Part shown: positions 34,935 to 44,306 of the stretch, piece after piece | Layout: each line of letters begins with the position of its first letter | Numbering within the stretch: the first letter of the stretch is position 1 | NCBI GenBank assembly: GCA_012839185.1 | Contig: DUNU01000003.1 | Location: 1 to 64,000, forward strand | Reading direction: 5' to 3' | DNA length: 64,000 nucleotides | From: Clostridiales bacterium | GTDB lineage: Bacteria; Bacillota; Clostridia; Oscillospirales; Acutalibacteraceae | Program-made: the position numbers and the translations under genes | Notes under the pieces: model-generated | What the model was told of the DNA's origin: nothing | Databases searched by the model: none | The model's input: the letters and a program-made list of their open reading frames with translations, nothing else

Positions 34935-36701
34935 TCAATCAATTAGTTGTTTTTTACCAACGAAATATACTGTAACAAATGAAAATGCAAGAACTGAAAT
35001 AAGAGCAACTATAACTATGCCGACTTTAGTGCCTGTATCCATCTTTTCTTCCGGTGTAGGTTCTGTGATTGTCGGTTTTGTCGGATCGGTTACGATATGA
35101 GTAACTGTCTGAGCCTCACCGGTATTCAGCTCCGTAACAATAATAATTGAAGAAGGCATTGTACCGGAAGGAACGGTTGTTTGAACTGCAGTAGTAAGTT
35201 GTGCTCCACCGGTAGGCATAGGATTTGTAAGAGAAGAAGTAGATATTGCTGCAGGAGTTGTCACGGTTTCAGTGGCTGTAGCAGCTGGTGGTTTTGTCGT
35301 TGTTGGATTATTTGACGTGTACGGGGTGGTAACTTTCTCGCCACCCTTGCCAGATAAGTAAAGATCATTAATTGAGATGATTTTTTTATCAGCAATATCT
35401 AAATATCTCGCAGGTACTGCATCTGCCAATAATCTTGCTCCAAGTTCCGAAAGATGTGCTCCGTCCGTTGTATAATCAGCAAGAAGTTTAGCAGGATCGC
35501 TTGGATCACGCAGAAAATCAAGATCTATATATCCGTCAATATCAGCTTTGTATTGAAGCCAGATATTTAATTCATTAAGAATGTCATCAGCCTCTTGAGA
35601 CCAAACAACGTCAGGCTTATTTGAAGAGGTCAAGGCGAAATTACGGCTATATCCTTTCCATGCCGTACGAGAAAAGAAATATATTTTAAGATTTTCTTTT
35701 CTCGCTAGATCAATCAGCTTTTGATATCCTTCAATAATTTCTTCAGCAGTCTTTAAGGGAACTTTATCTTTCATGCTGTTTGTACGAGGATGAATAACGT
35801 CATTAAGTCCGATTTTAACGAATATCTTTTTTACTCCTGGAGTAGCCAATGCATCACGCTCAAATCGTTTTGTCATTGCCTCGCCATAGATATTACCGAC
35901 AATTGAATTGCCTTCGCCATCAGTCAAAAGCTTATTTGCAATTATTGCTTCCTGGCAGATACCAATATTTGTAACGCCGGATTTTACAAGCCTTTCAGCT
36001 AAATAATAGGGAGATTGATTTGTAATAGTTGAATCACCTATGAAAACGATAGAAAAACAATCCTTTGGGCAATAAACATCAGCAGCACATAGAAACGGAA
36101 CAACATGATAAGTTATTGCGTTGGAATTAAAAGTAAGAGCACCAGTAACCGATAATGACTCATTATTGATTTTTTTACCTGCTTCAAGATATGAAGTCCC
36201 ACCGTATAAACCTCCGGTGGTTATTCTTGTAAATTTGCTTATGTAAGATGTAATGCTTAAATATTCAAGTGCGGAGACCTTCATCTCAACAGGATCAGAA
36301 TATACATATTTGCCGGCAGGGATAACACATACTCTTTTACCATTAAAAGTAACGGGTATATCCGAGCCGCTTCGAATATCACCTTCACTTTTTGTACTTG
36401 TTCTTGCTATTGTTGTTTCATCAATAACAACATCAGAATCTCCGTAAATATTAGAAAACTTAAGTCGAACATGTGTGCCGCCTAAAGTCATTTGAATAAC
36501 GGTGCGATAAGTGCAATTGTTTAAAAAATCAAGCAATCTTAATTTTCCAATCATTACACCGGTCTTAATCGGACTGGTAGCCCACGAACCAACCCAATGA
36601 TAGTTTTCATTTTGATTTGTTGCCAATGCACTTGAATATGTTGCAGCATTTAATGAAAACAATATAACAACACAAATAATTAAGCTAATAACTCTTTTCA
36701 T
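34935..36701 (-). CDS. Secreted, membrane-anchored SGNH/GDSL hydrolase
   Basis: The 588-residue protein has a signal peptide (1-27), a beta-rich N-terminal domain starting 'VGSWATSPIK', and an SGNH esterase core. The core has 'IVFIGDSTI' (catalytic Ser, ~220), 'IGLNDVIHP' (Asn block) and 'DGAHLSELGARLLAD' (catalytic Asp/His). A Thr/Pro linker (~470-550) and a C-terminal membrane helix with a KKQLID end follow. It probably removes acyl groups from glycans outside the cell, with the products then handled by the cytoplasmic enzymes encoded downstream. It heads the operon behind a consensus promoter (36765-36737). Confidence 0.88.
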   Translation of the reverse strand: MKRVISLIICVVILFSLNAATYSSALATNQNENYHWVGSWATSPIKTGVMIGKLRLLDFLNNCTYRTVIQMTLGGTHVRLKFSNIYGDSDVVIDETTIARTSTKSEGDIRSGSDIPVTFNGKRVCVIPAGKYVYSDPVEMKVSALEYLSITSYISKFTRITTGGLYGGTSYLEAGKKINNESLSVTGALTFNSNAITYHVVPFLCAADVYCPKDCFSIVFIGDSTITNQSPYYLAERLVKSGVTNIGICQEAIIANKLLTDGEGNSIVGNIYGEAMTKRFERDALATPGVKKIFVKIGLNDVIHPRTNSMKDKVPLKTAEEIIEGYQKLIDLARKENLKIYFFSRTAWKGYSRNFALTSSNKPDVVWSQEADDILNELNIWLQYKADIDGYIDLDFLRDPSDPAKLLADYTTDGAHLSELGARLLADAVPARYLDIADKKIISINDLYLSGKGGEKVTTPYTSNNPTTTKPPAATATETVTTPAAISTSSLTNPMPTGGAQLTTAVQTTVPSGTMPSSIIIVTELNTGEAQTVTHIVTDPTKPTITEPTPEEKMDTGTKVGIVIVALISVLAFSFVTVYFVGKKQLID

Positions 36702-36736
36702 ATATCTCGCCTTATTATATATAAATTCGCAAAATG

Positions 36737-36765
36737 ATTATAACATTGTTGCAATATTTTGTCAA
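36737..36765 (-). promoter_or_regulatory. Promoter for the SGNH-aldolase-GH35-GH27 operon
   Basis: On the minus strand, TTGACA (36765-36760) and TATAAT (36742-36737) have a 17-base spacer. Confidence 0.85.
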
Positions 36766-36821
36766 GAATATTTTGATTTTACTTACTTTATTGCACAAAT
36801 AGCTGAAAAAGTCAGTTTTCC

Positions 36822-36850
36822 TTGCAATTGATGGAGTTAAGCTGTATAAT
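36822..36850 (+). promoter_or_regulatory. Promoter for the six-helix membrane protein
   Basis: TTGCAA (36822-36827) and TATAAT (36845-36850) have a 17-base spacer; AGGAG follows at 36859. Confidence 0.75.
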
Positions 36851-36871
36851 AAAAATATAGGAGTGATCATA

Positions 36872-37465
36872 TTGAAATGTAACAACAAAAACACACGAAC
36901 ATTTTTAATTGTTTATTCAGTTATTTCTTTCATTTATGGACTTGTTCTTCCGTTTTGTTATGGAAACAATCCTTTGTCCCCGACAGGAACTTTATCTTTA
37001 ATGTGTGAAGACAGAAAATTTTTATTTGTACTGTGGGCAATTCTTGTAGTCGGCGGAATAGTATTAAATATACAGTATATGTACAAGAAATTCGGAATAA
37101 GAAATACTTTCCTAAATTTTTTGAACATTCTTAGTCTGGTTTCTATGGCAGGAGTTACAATTACATTAAAGCATCCCATCGATTCATGGAATCCTAAAAG
37201 AGTTGTTCATTGGATAACTACAGGATTATATATTGTTGGTGTTTTTGCAGCTATTGCATTATTTTTCTTAATCTATCGCAATACACATAAAAGCTTTATT
37301 TTCCTATTTATCTGCGTTGTTGCTATTTTGCTGACATTTATACTCATTTTTGCTGTAGTTGGAAAAAGTGCTTTGATGGAAATGATACCGATTGCAATGT
37401 TGCAAATATTCTTATTTGTCATCAATTTTACACCTTTAATTAAAACTAAGCAAAGCGAACAATAA
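36872..37465 (+). CDS. Uncharacterised six-helix membrane protein
   Basis: The ~197-residue protein has six predicted membrane helices (for example 'FLIVYSVISFIYGLVL', 'VLWAILVVGGIVLNI', 'FLFICVVAILLTFILIF') with short basic cytoplasmic ends. I do not recognise a family. The TTG at 36872 is the likely start: AGGAG (36859-36863) is eight bases upstream of it, whereas an in-frame GTG at 36863 overlaps that Shine-Dalgarno. It stands alone under its own promoter between the galactosidase operon and the C1A protease gene. Confidence 0.75.
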   Translation: MKCNNKNTRTFLIVYSVISFIYGLVLPFCYGNNPLSPTGTLSLMCEDRKFLFVLWAILVVGGIVLNIQYMYKKFGIRNTFLNFLNILSLVSMAGVTITLKHPIDSWNPKRVVHWITTGLYIVGVFAAIALFFLIYRNTHKSFIFLFICVVAILLTFILIFAVVGKSALMEMIPIAMLQIFLFVINFTPLIKTKQSEQ

Positions 37466-37633
37466 ACCCACATATTTGGTTTTATATACACAATGAATAC
37501 AGTTAATATGTAGATTCAAGCAATAATTGGATATTGATATTTTTCATTTTAGAATAAAAGCTGACTATAAGAATAACTTCGTCAAAATTTACACAAAATT
37601 AATCATAATTGCATATTTCTGTGCAAATTTTGC

Positions 37634-37662
37634 TTGACACCATTATTAAAATATGATAAACT
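37634..37662 (+). promoter_or_regulatory. Promoter for the C1A protease gene
   Basis: TTGACA (37634-37639) and TAAACT (37657-37662) have a 17-base spacer, preceded by an AT-rich stretch. A small inverted repeat (TTGCA/TGCAA, 37609-37626) lies just upstream of the -35. Confidence 0.65.
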
Positions 37663-37695
37663 TAGGGAGTAAATTTAAATGAAAGGGGATAATTT

Positions 37696-39534
37696 ATGAA
37701 AAAGATTTTATCCGTAATTTTAACCTTAGTTCTTATTTGTGTTCCTTTATCAGTTGGTGTTATTGGTGCAGATAAAGAATTAATCTACAACGAATCAGCA
37801 ATATTGAATCCCGGCAACGAAGTAATTGTTCGCGAATTTCCACAGAACAAAGGAGGAAAAAAAGGTTTAATCAATCAAGATAAACTCTTTGCAGAAAATC
37901 TTCCTGCTCAATACGACCTTCGTAATGTTGACGGAGTATCTTATGTTACCGATGTAAAAGACCAAGGCGAGCTTGGTAACTGTTGGGCATTTTCAGCAGT
38001 CGGAGCTATTGAAAGCAATCGTCTGAAAGATGGTGCTGGTGATGTTACTACATTAAACTACTCAGAAGCACATCTCGTTTGGTTCACCTATAACGGTCGT
38101 ACAACAGATGAAAATGACGGCACCTATGGCGACGGCTACGCAAAAGATGATGTCTACAATTGTGGTGGATATTGGGGCGATGTAACCGGTAACCTCGCTC
38201 GTTGGTCAGGTGTTACAAATGAAGAAGCATTTCCATATTACAAAGATGATGTAAGTCAAATGGGGAATTATCCCGAAAGCGACAGATATTTAAGTGAAGC
38301 ACATCTTGAAAATGTATCATACTATGAAAAAGATGAACAAAATGCCATCAAGTCTACACTTATGGAAAATGGTGCCATGACGATGAGCATCTATTATAAC
38401 GAAATATATTTGTCTCAAACAAATGCTTATTATGTAGCATACGCACTTCCTCAAAACCATGATGTTCTTTGCGTTGGTTGGGATGATAATTACGACAAAA
38501 ACAATTTCAACGCAACAATTAAACCCGAAGGAAATGGTGCCTGGATATGCCGAAACAGTTGGAACACCGATTGGGGCGATAACGGATATTTCTATGTGTC
38601 ATATTATAGCGGTGGAATTGGTCCGTTTGTAAGCTTTGATATTTCTGATAATACCAATTTCGATAAGAATTATCAATATGACGGTACTTATTTCTTCAAC
38701 AGTCTTTACTTCAACAATGTTGATGAAATAGATTTTGGCAATATCTTCACATCAGAAAGTTATGAGCTTCTTGAGGCTGTTTCATTCTATACACTACATG
38801 GAAACGCAACTTATACCGTAAACGTTTATACTGACGTTGATATTGATGCGGCATCACCATTGATGGGTGCAAAAGTAGCAGATGCAACAACAAGCGGAGA
38901 TATTGAAACTTTAGGTTATCATACTATTCGTCTTGCAAATCCTGTTGAGCTTCTTCCCAATGAGCGTTTCTCTGTAGTTGTTACCATAAAAACAAAAGAT
39001 GGCAGTGTAGCACATGCACCTGTAGAAGGTTCGGGCAATGCTTATGAGAAACTTGTTTTCTCATCTAAAATCGGTCAAAGCTTCATAGGTTCTCAAAATA
39101 CTTGGTTTGACACTTCAACAGAAGAAGGCTACTATTCAAACAATGTTAACTTAAAAGCTTTCACTTCCAATATTGATGAAATCCCCGATTTTAAAGTTAC
39201 GCCTGCAAACAAGAGTGTCGTTGTAGGAAAAACTGTTACTCTCACTGCACTTAATGTTCCGGAAGGATATGAAGTTGTTTGGACAAGTTCCGATGAAACA
39301 ATTGCAACAGTAGACGAAAACGGTGTCGTTACCACAATTAAAGAGGGCAAGGCTACAATTACCGCAACAGTTACACTTGATGACGATACGACGATTACAG
39401 CCGAAAGCCAAATCACCGTAACCCCTGTTCCCGAACCGCCAGTTGAACCGGAACCTGTACCTTCAATTTGGGAAAGAATTCTTGCATTCTTCCGAAAAAT
39501 TATAGAGTTTATAAAAAAATTATTCTCAAGATAG
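37696..39534 (+). CDS. Secreted papain-like (C1A) cysteine protease with Ig-like domain and amphipathic tail
   Basis: The 612-residue protein has a signal peptide (1-24), a short propeptide, and a C1A domain. The catalytic Cys is in 'DQGELGNCWAFSA' (oxyanion Gln included), His in 'PQNHDVLCVGWDD' and Asn in 'WICRNSWNTDWGDNGYF'. A beta-rich 'lectin-like' region typical of bacterial C1A proteins (~330-490) and a BIG2-type Ig-like domain ('VTPANKSVVVGKTVTL', 'VWTSSDETIATVDENGVVT') follow. After a Pro/Glu linker, the last ~23 residues (from SIWERI to the terminal SR) are an amphipathic helix with core 'IIEFIKKLF', instead of a sorting signal or membrane anchor. It should degrade protein outside the cell and may bind the envelope through that tail. 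Confidence 0.92.
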   Translation: MKKILSVILTLVLICVPLSVGVIGADKELIYNESAILNPGNEVIVREFPQNKGGKKGLINQDKLFAENLPAQYDLRNVDGVSYVTDVKDQGELGNCWAFSAVGAIESNRLKDGAGDVTTLNYSEAHLVWFTYNGRTTDENDGTYGDGYAKDDVYNCGGYWGDVTGNLARWSGVTNEEAFPYYKDDVSQMGNYPESDRYLSEAHLENVSYYEKDEQNAIKSTLMENGAMTMSIYYNEIYLSQTNAYYVAYALPQNHDVLCVGWDDNYDKNNFNATIKPEGNGAWICRNSWNTDWGDNGYFYVSYYSGGIGPFVSFDISDNTNFDKNYQYDGTYFFNSLYFNNVDEIDFGNIFTSESYELLEAVSFYTLHGNATYTVNVYTDVDIDAASPLMGAKVADATTSGDIETLGYHTIRLANPVELLPNERFSVVVTIKTKDGSVAHAPVEGSGNAYEKLVFSSKIGQSFIGSQNTWFDTSTEEGYYSNNVNLKAFTSNIDEIPDFKVTPANKSVVVGKTVTLTALNVPEGYEVVWTSSDETIATVDENGVVTTIKEGKATITATVTLDDDTTITAESQITVTPVPEPPVEPEPVPSIWERILAFFRKIIEFIKKLFSR

Positions 39535-39557
39535 AAAATTTTAAATTATGTTATTTA

Positions 39558-39594
39558 AAAAATCGGTCAAGCCTTTCGACTTGACCGATTTTTC
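39558..39594. terminator. Bidirectional terminator between the protease and symporter genes
   Basis: Perfect 11-bp stem AATCGGTCAAG/CTTGACCGATT with an 8-base loop, A-rich before and T-rich after, so it can act on both strands. Confidence 0.88.
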
Positions 39595-41089
39595 ATTCTT
39601 CGATAGAGTCAACTCGTTTTTTACGGATAAAGTCATAAACCGGTTCGAGATTTTCTTTATTCAAAGGATATACATATTTCATAAGAATAAATATCAATGT
39701 ATACGTAACTGCAGGAATGATTGTGCAAAGCAACATCAATTTTTCGCCGACGCCCGGGATATATCCCATATCTGCTATTGGCTGACCGTTTATCTTATCG
39801 TTATAACCAGACCAACCAAGAAGAAGCATACCGCCTGAATCTGCAAAAGTCTGACCTAATTTTCTTGAGAATGTATAGACAGCATAAATTGCACTTTCAC
39901 TTCTTAAGCCGGTCTTATATTCCTGATAATCAATTACGTCAGTTACAACTGCCCAGTTTGTAAGAGAAATAAATGCATATCCAGAACCGATTAGGAACAT
40001 AAATGCCATGAACAACCAAGCAGGGAATTTACCGCCACACATTGCGATAAATGACTTATTGTTTGCTAAGACTGCAAGAATAATTGATGATACAGCGGAA
40101 ATTACGGATGTTGCACCACAAAGCTCTTGTTTGCCGTATTTCTTTACCAATTTGCCGTTAATTAAAACACCGACAGCAACAGGAAAGTAGTTGAAAATGG
40201 TGCCGAGAATTGAAAGTGTTGTATTCTCGAAATAATTTTTATACAGATATTGGTTAAAAGAGTTAAACTGAAGCTGACCGGATATAAGAATACCCATAAG
40301 TGCCAAGGAAACAAATGGACGAGAAGTAAACATACCAAGATAAGTCTTTTTCATATCAACCTTAGGTTCTGCCTCAGATTTAACTTTTTCGGTACAAGTA
40401 AAATAACTTATCATGTAAAGAACAACACAGCCTAATCCCATAAATATTGCAAATTTAAGCATACCATTGGGATCAGCAACATTGTATTTTACTTCCTTAC
40501 CATCTACTACTTTGATAGCAGATGAATATACGATCATTGGAGCGATAAGAGAAACTACACCGCCACCGACACCCGAGCCGACAGCACGCATAGTAGAAAG
40601 CAAAGTTCTGCCGTTGGGATCGTCTGTAATTACAGATGCAAGCGAACCGAAGGGGATATTCATTCCCGTATACATCATTCCAAATGCCGTATAGGTAATG
40701 TAAGCAAGAGCGAGAATGAGTCCTTTGTTGTCAATAAACCCTGCCCAGTTAACAAAGCAAAGAATACAAGATATACCTAAAGGAATACTCACAGTTTTAA
40801 GATATGGTCTGAATTTTCCGTTTTTGCTTGGTGCTCGTTTCGCAACAATCATTCCCCAAAGAGGGTCGTTGATTGCATCCCATAATCTTGTTATAAGAAG
40901 CAATGTAGCAATTTGAGTTGGATCAATATAAAGTACATCCGTATAAAAAACTTTCAAAAAGCTCGAAACAAAAGTCAGAACAAACATGTTGCCGGCTTCA
41001 CCGATAAGATAACTTGTACCTTCTTTCATTCCAATCGCATTGGGATGTTTGGTTAATACATTTTGAGGTGCTTGATTTTTCTTGTCCAT
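39593..41089 (-). CDS. GPH-family (MelB-like) sugar:cation symporter
   Basis: The 498-residue protein has about twelve membrane helices and the glycoside-pentoside-hexuronide:cation symporter pattern. This includes 'FYTDVLYIDPTQIATLLLI', 'RLWDAINDPLWGMI' (cation-site Asp motif) and 'NGKFRPYLKTVSIPLGI'. It should import a glycoside, possibly a galactoside used by the GH35/GH27 enzymes encoded 6 kb away; that is inference. Start at 41089 after CGGAGGAAATA. It is a single gene convergent with the C1A protease. Confidence 0.9.
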   Translation of the reverse strand: MDKKNQAPQNVLTKHPNAIGMKEGTSYLIGEAGNMFVLTFVSSFLKVFYTDVLYIDPTQIATLLLITRLWDAINDPLWGMIVAKRAPSKNGKFRPYLKTVSIPLGISCILCFVNWAGFIDNKGLILALAYITYTAFGMMYTGMNIPFGSLASVITDDPNGRTLLSTMRAVGSGVGGGVVSLIAPMIVYSSAIKVVDGKEVKYNVADPNGMLKFAIFMGLGCVVLYMISYFTCTEKVKSEAEPKVDMKKTYLGMFTSRPFVSLALMGILISGQLQFNSFNQYLYKNYFENTTLSILGTIFNYFPVAVGVLINGKLVKKYGKQELCGATSVISAVSSIILAVLANNKSFIAMCGGKFPAWLFMAFMFLIGSGYAFISLTNWAVVTDVIDYQEYKTGLRSESAIYAVYTFSRKLGQTFADSGGMLLLGWSGYNDKINGQPIADMGYIPGVGEKLMLLCTIIPAVTYTLIFILMKYVYPLNKENLEPVYDFIRKKRVDSIEE

Positions 41090-41188
41090 TATTTCCTCCG
41101 AAAAGAAATTTTTTATATTATAACACAGAAGTAAGAAAAATAAAAGCTCTTTTTCTAAAATAATTCTAAAAAATTTTACAATTAGCCC

Positions 41189-41217
41189 TTGAAAAAACTT
41201 ATATGTTATGTTATAAT
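41189..41217 (+). promoter_or_regulatory. Promoter for the ruvCAB and following genes
   Basis: TTGAAA (41189-41194) and TATAAT (41212-41217) have a 17-base spacer, 29 bases before ruvC. No other promoter or terminator is obvious up to 52489, so it may drive a very long transcript. Confidence 0.75.
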
Positions 41218-41245
41218 GCTATATTATGTATTATAATAGGTTATT

Positions 41246-41731
41246 ATGCGAATTTTAGGTATTGATCCCGGATATGCAATAGTCGGTTGGGGCATTGTCG
41301 ATTATCAATCGAATAGGTTTGCTGTTGTTGACTACGGTTCAATAACTACAAATGCACATACTTCTTTTCCCTCAAGACTAGCTACTATTTATACGGATTT
41401 AGTTGAAATAATAAATCACTACAAACCTGATACATTGTCAATAGAAAAACTCTTCTTTAACGATAATGCGAAAACGGCAATTGATGTCAGTCAAGCAAGG
41501 GGAGTTATTTTGCTAGCAGCACAGCAAAACGGTTTAAGTATTTCTGAATATACACCACTGCAAGTTAAGTCGGCGATTGTTGGTTATGGCAGAGCTGAAA
41601 AGGCACAAGTTCAGGAAATGACAAGAATTATGCTTAAATTAAAAAGCATTCCCAAACCGGATGATGCTGCTGATGCATTAGGTCTTGCTATTTGTCATGG
41701 TACTTCAAGTGGAAGTTTATTAAAAGAATAA
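41246..41731 (+). CDS. ruvC: Holliday junction endonuclease RuvC
   Basis: The 161-residue protein begins 'MRILGIDPGYAIVGWGIVDY' (catalytic Asp7) and has 'LSIEKLFFNDNAKTA' (Glu) and 'PDDAADALGLAICH' (C-terminal Asp pair). It resolves Holliday junctions by symmetric nicking. It is the first gene of a ruvC-ruvA-ruvB group with short gaps. Confidence 0.97.
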   Translation: MRILGIDPGYAIVGWGIVDYQSNRFAVVDYGSITTNAHTSFPSRLATIYTDLVEIINHYKPDTLSIEKLFFNDNAKTAIDVSQARGVILLAAQQNGLSISEYTPLQVKSAIVGYGRAEKAQVQEMTRIMLKLKSIPKPDDAADALGLAICHGTSSGSLLKE

Positions 41732-41740
41732 GGATTCGTT

Positions 41741-42346
41741 ATGTTTTATTCAATAACAGGTGAAATTATAATGTTTGATTTGACATCTGTCGCAATAAAC
41801 TGCGGTGGTGTCGGATTTAAATGTTTTACAAGTACAAATACATTATCACAAATTGGTGCTATTGGCGAAAAAATAACTCTTTATACACACTTGAACGTCA
41901 AAGATGATGCACTTGATTTGTATGGTTTTTCAACAATAAATGAGCTTGACTGTTTCAAAATGCTTATTACAGTTTCTGGCGTAGGACCTAAAGCAGCTAT
42001 TTCAGTTTTATCGGCATTAACTCCCGACTCCTTAGCTCTAAGTATAGCAACAGGCGATGCAAAATCATTGACACAAGCACAAAATATCGGTCCTAAAATA
42101 GCACAAAGAATAATTCTTGAACTGAAAAATAAAATAACTCCCTCTTCACTTGATGTTGCAGAAGACATTCAACACATCGGTCAGGTTTCTGCGTCTTCAA
42201 ATGTTCAGGAAGCAATTTCTGCACTTAATGCATTGGGATATTCAACTGCAGATGTTTCAACAATTGTAGCACGTGCTCCGAAAGGAATGAACACTGAAGA
42301 TTTGATTAAATATGCCCTTCGTCAAATCGCAAAAGGTATAAACTAA
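41741..42346 (+). CDS. ruvA: Holliday junction branch migration protein RuvA
   Basis: The 201-residue RuvA starts 'MFYSITGEIIMFDLTSVAIN', has the OB-fold region, tandem helix-hairpin-helix motifs ('LITVSGVGPKAAISVL', 'AQNIGPKIAQRIILEL') and a C-terminal domain ('EAISALNALGYSTADVS') that contacts RuvB. It lies nine bases after ruvC. Confidence 0.97.
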   Translation: MFYSITGEIIMFDLTSVAINCGGVGFKCFTSTNTLSQIGAIGEKITLYTHLNVKDDALDLYGFSTINELDCFKMLITVSGVGPKAAISVLSALTPDSLALSIATGDAKSLTQAQNIGPKIAQRIILELKNKITPSSLDVAEDIQHIGQVSASSNVQEAISALNALGYSTADVSTIVARAPKGMNTEDLIKYALRQIAKGIN

Positions 42347-42366
42347 TTTCTCTTAGGTGAATATTA

Positions 42367-43419
42367 ATGATAGAATTTAATGAAGACGAACGTTTAGTCG
42401 CTCCCGAATTTAACAGTCTTGATGCTGAAGACAATGAAAATTCACTGCGTCCGAAAGTCTTGGCTGACTATGTAGGGCAAGAAAAAGTCAAAGAAAACCT
42501 AAAGATATTTATAGAAGCGGCTAAACTTCGCGGTGAGTCGCTAGACCATGTTTTGCTCTATGGGCCACCCGGTTTAGGAAAAACAACTTTGGCGGGGATT
42601 ATTGCAAATGAGCTTGGCGTACAGATAAGAGTAACATCAGGACCCGCAATTGAAAAACCCGGTGATTTGGCTGCGTTGCTAACAAACTTAAATGAGGGAG
42701 ATATTCTCTTCATTGATGAAATTCATCGACTTTCACGACAAGTTGAAGAAGTATTATATCCTGCTATGGAGGATTTTGCACTTGATATTATAATTGGCAA
42801 AGGTCCCGCTGCACGTTCAATTCGTCTTGATTTGCCGAGATTTACTCTTATCGGAGCAACAACTCGAGCAGGACAACTTTCGGCACCTTTAAGAGATCGC
42901 TTTGGTTGCGTATTCAGACTTGAACTTTATTCTCCTGAAGAACTTGGAAGAATAGTAACTCGTTCAGCAGGAATATTAAATATAGGAATTGATGATGCAG
43001 GAGCAATTGAAATTGCATCCCGTTCAAGAGGTACACCTCGAATAGCAAACCGACTTCTCAAAAGAACAAGAGATTTTGCAACTGTATTAGGAGAAGGCGT
43101 TATTGATGAATATAACGCAATGCAAGCACTTAATCGTATGGAAATAGATGAACTTGGTCTTGATAATATCGACAGATTAATGCTTACAGCGATGATAAGA
43201 AATTATAATGGTGGACCGGTAGGACTTGAAACTATTGCCGCATCAATTGGTGAAGAGGCTATTACTATTGAAGACGTTTATGAGCCGTATTTAATGCAAA
43301 TTGGCTTTTTGGCTCGCACACCGAGAGGCAGAGTAACAACTTTAGCTGCTTATCGCCATCTTGAAATCGACCCGCCAACAAGTATGGATGAACTTGGATT
43401 TGAACAGACTTCTTTTTAA
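42367..43419 (+). CDS. ruvB: Holliday junction helicase RuvB
   Basis: The 350-residue AAA+ motor has '[19 protein letters not shown]', Walker A '[14 protein letters not shown]', Walker B '[11 protein letters not shown]', '[21 protein letters not shown]' and the winged-helix end '[13 protein letters not shown]'. It drives branch migration with RuvA. Normal length. Confidence 0.98.
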   Translation: MIEFNEDERLVAPEFNSLDAEDNENSLRPKVLADYVGQEKVKENLKIFIEAAKLRGESLDHVLLYGPPGLGKTTLAGIIANELGVQIRVTSGPAIEKPGDLAALLTNLNEGDILFIDEIHRLSRQVEEVLYPAMEDFALDIIIGKGPAARSIRLDLPRFTLIGATTRAGQLSAPLRDRFGCVFRLELYSPEELGRIVTRSAGILNIGIDDAGAIEIASRSRGTPRIANRLLKRTRDFATVLGEGVIDEYNAMQALNRMEIDELGLDNIDRLMLTAMIRNYNGGPVGLETIAASIGEEAITIEDVYEPYLMQIGFLARTPRGRVTTLAAYRHLEIDPPTSMDELGFEQTSF

Positions 43420-43437
43420 TATATTTTCGGAGAAATT

Positions 43438-44298
43438 ATGAATTTAACAAACGACTGGAGCTCATACGAACTTTTGGATTGCTCTTGCGGAGAAAGATTA
43501 GAACGCTGGGGAGATGTAATACTCATTCGTCCCGACCCTCAGGTTATATGGAATACACCAAAGTCGAAAATTTGGGAAACAGCTGATGCACGCTATCTTC
43601 GTTCCTCTTCAGGTGGCGGACAATGGGAAATATATAAAAAGATTCCGGATGTATGGCAAGTTAATTACCGTCAACTTGTTTTCAATATTAAGCCAATGGG
43701 ATTTAAGCATACGGGACTTTTCCCCGAACAAGCGGTCAATTGGGATAAAATTAGCGAAATAATCAAAAAAGCAAACAGACCGGTAAAGTTACTAAATTTG
43801 TTCGCATATACCGGTGGTGCAACAGTATCCGCACTTGCAGCCGGCGCATCGGTAACTCATGTGGATGCATCAAAAGGGATGGTGCAGTGGGCAAAAGAAA
43901 ATGCCTCTTCTTCAGGTCTTTTGGACAGACCTGTCCGTTGGCTTGTCGATGACTGCAAAAAATTTGTTGAAAGAGAAATCCGTCGTGAAAACAAATACGA
44001 CATAATTATTATGGATCCTCCCTCGTACGGCAGAGGTCCCGGCGGGGAAGTGTGGAAACTTGAAGATGAAATCTTTCCCCTTGTTTCACTATGCACTAAA
44101 TTACTATCTGATGATGCACTTACATTTTTAATTAATTCATACACAACAGGACTATCTCCCGCAGTTATGAGCTACATCTTAGGTGCACTTGTTAAGAAAA
44201 CTCGCGGCGGACATATAGAATCAGACGAGATTGGACTTCCTGTTACTGAATCAGGCTTAGTTCTCCCTTGCGGGGCTTCATCTTATTGGATTAAATAA
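43438..44298 (+). CDS. Class I SAM-dependent methyltransferase (RlmI/RlmK-like)
   Basis: The 286-residue protein has a SAM-binding motif I 'LNLFAYTGGATVSALAAGA', 'THVDASKGMVQWAKEN', and the catalytic 'IIMDPPSYGRGPGGEVW', a pattern of the COG1092 rRNA methyltransferase group related to RlmI/RlmK. It lacks the N-terminal PUA domain of RlmI. A 23S rRNA base is the likely target but cannot be fixed from sequence. It lies between ruvB and ecfA1 with short gaps on both sides. Confidence 0.85.
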   Translation: MNLTNDWSSYELLDCSCGERLERWGDVILIRPDPQVIWNTPKSKIWETADARYLRSSSGGGQWEIYKKIPDVWQVNYRQLVFNIKPMGFKHTGLFPEQAVNWDKISEIIKKANRPVKLLNLFAYTGGATVSALAAGASVTHVDASKGMVQWAKENASSSGLLDRPVRWLVDDCKKFVEREIRRENKYDIIIMDPPSYGRGPGGEVWKLEDEIFPLVSLCTKLLSDDALTFLINSYTTGLSPAVMSYILGALVKKTRGGHIESDEIGLPVTESGLVLPCGASSYWIK

Positions 44299-44306
44299 AG
44301 GATATT

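Noticed and set aside
36863-36871. GTG at 36863 as start of the six-helix membrane protein
   Set aside because: The GTG overlaps the AGGAG Shine-Dalgarno; the TTG at 36872 has proper spacing.
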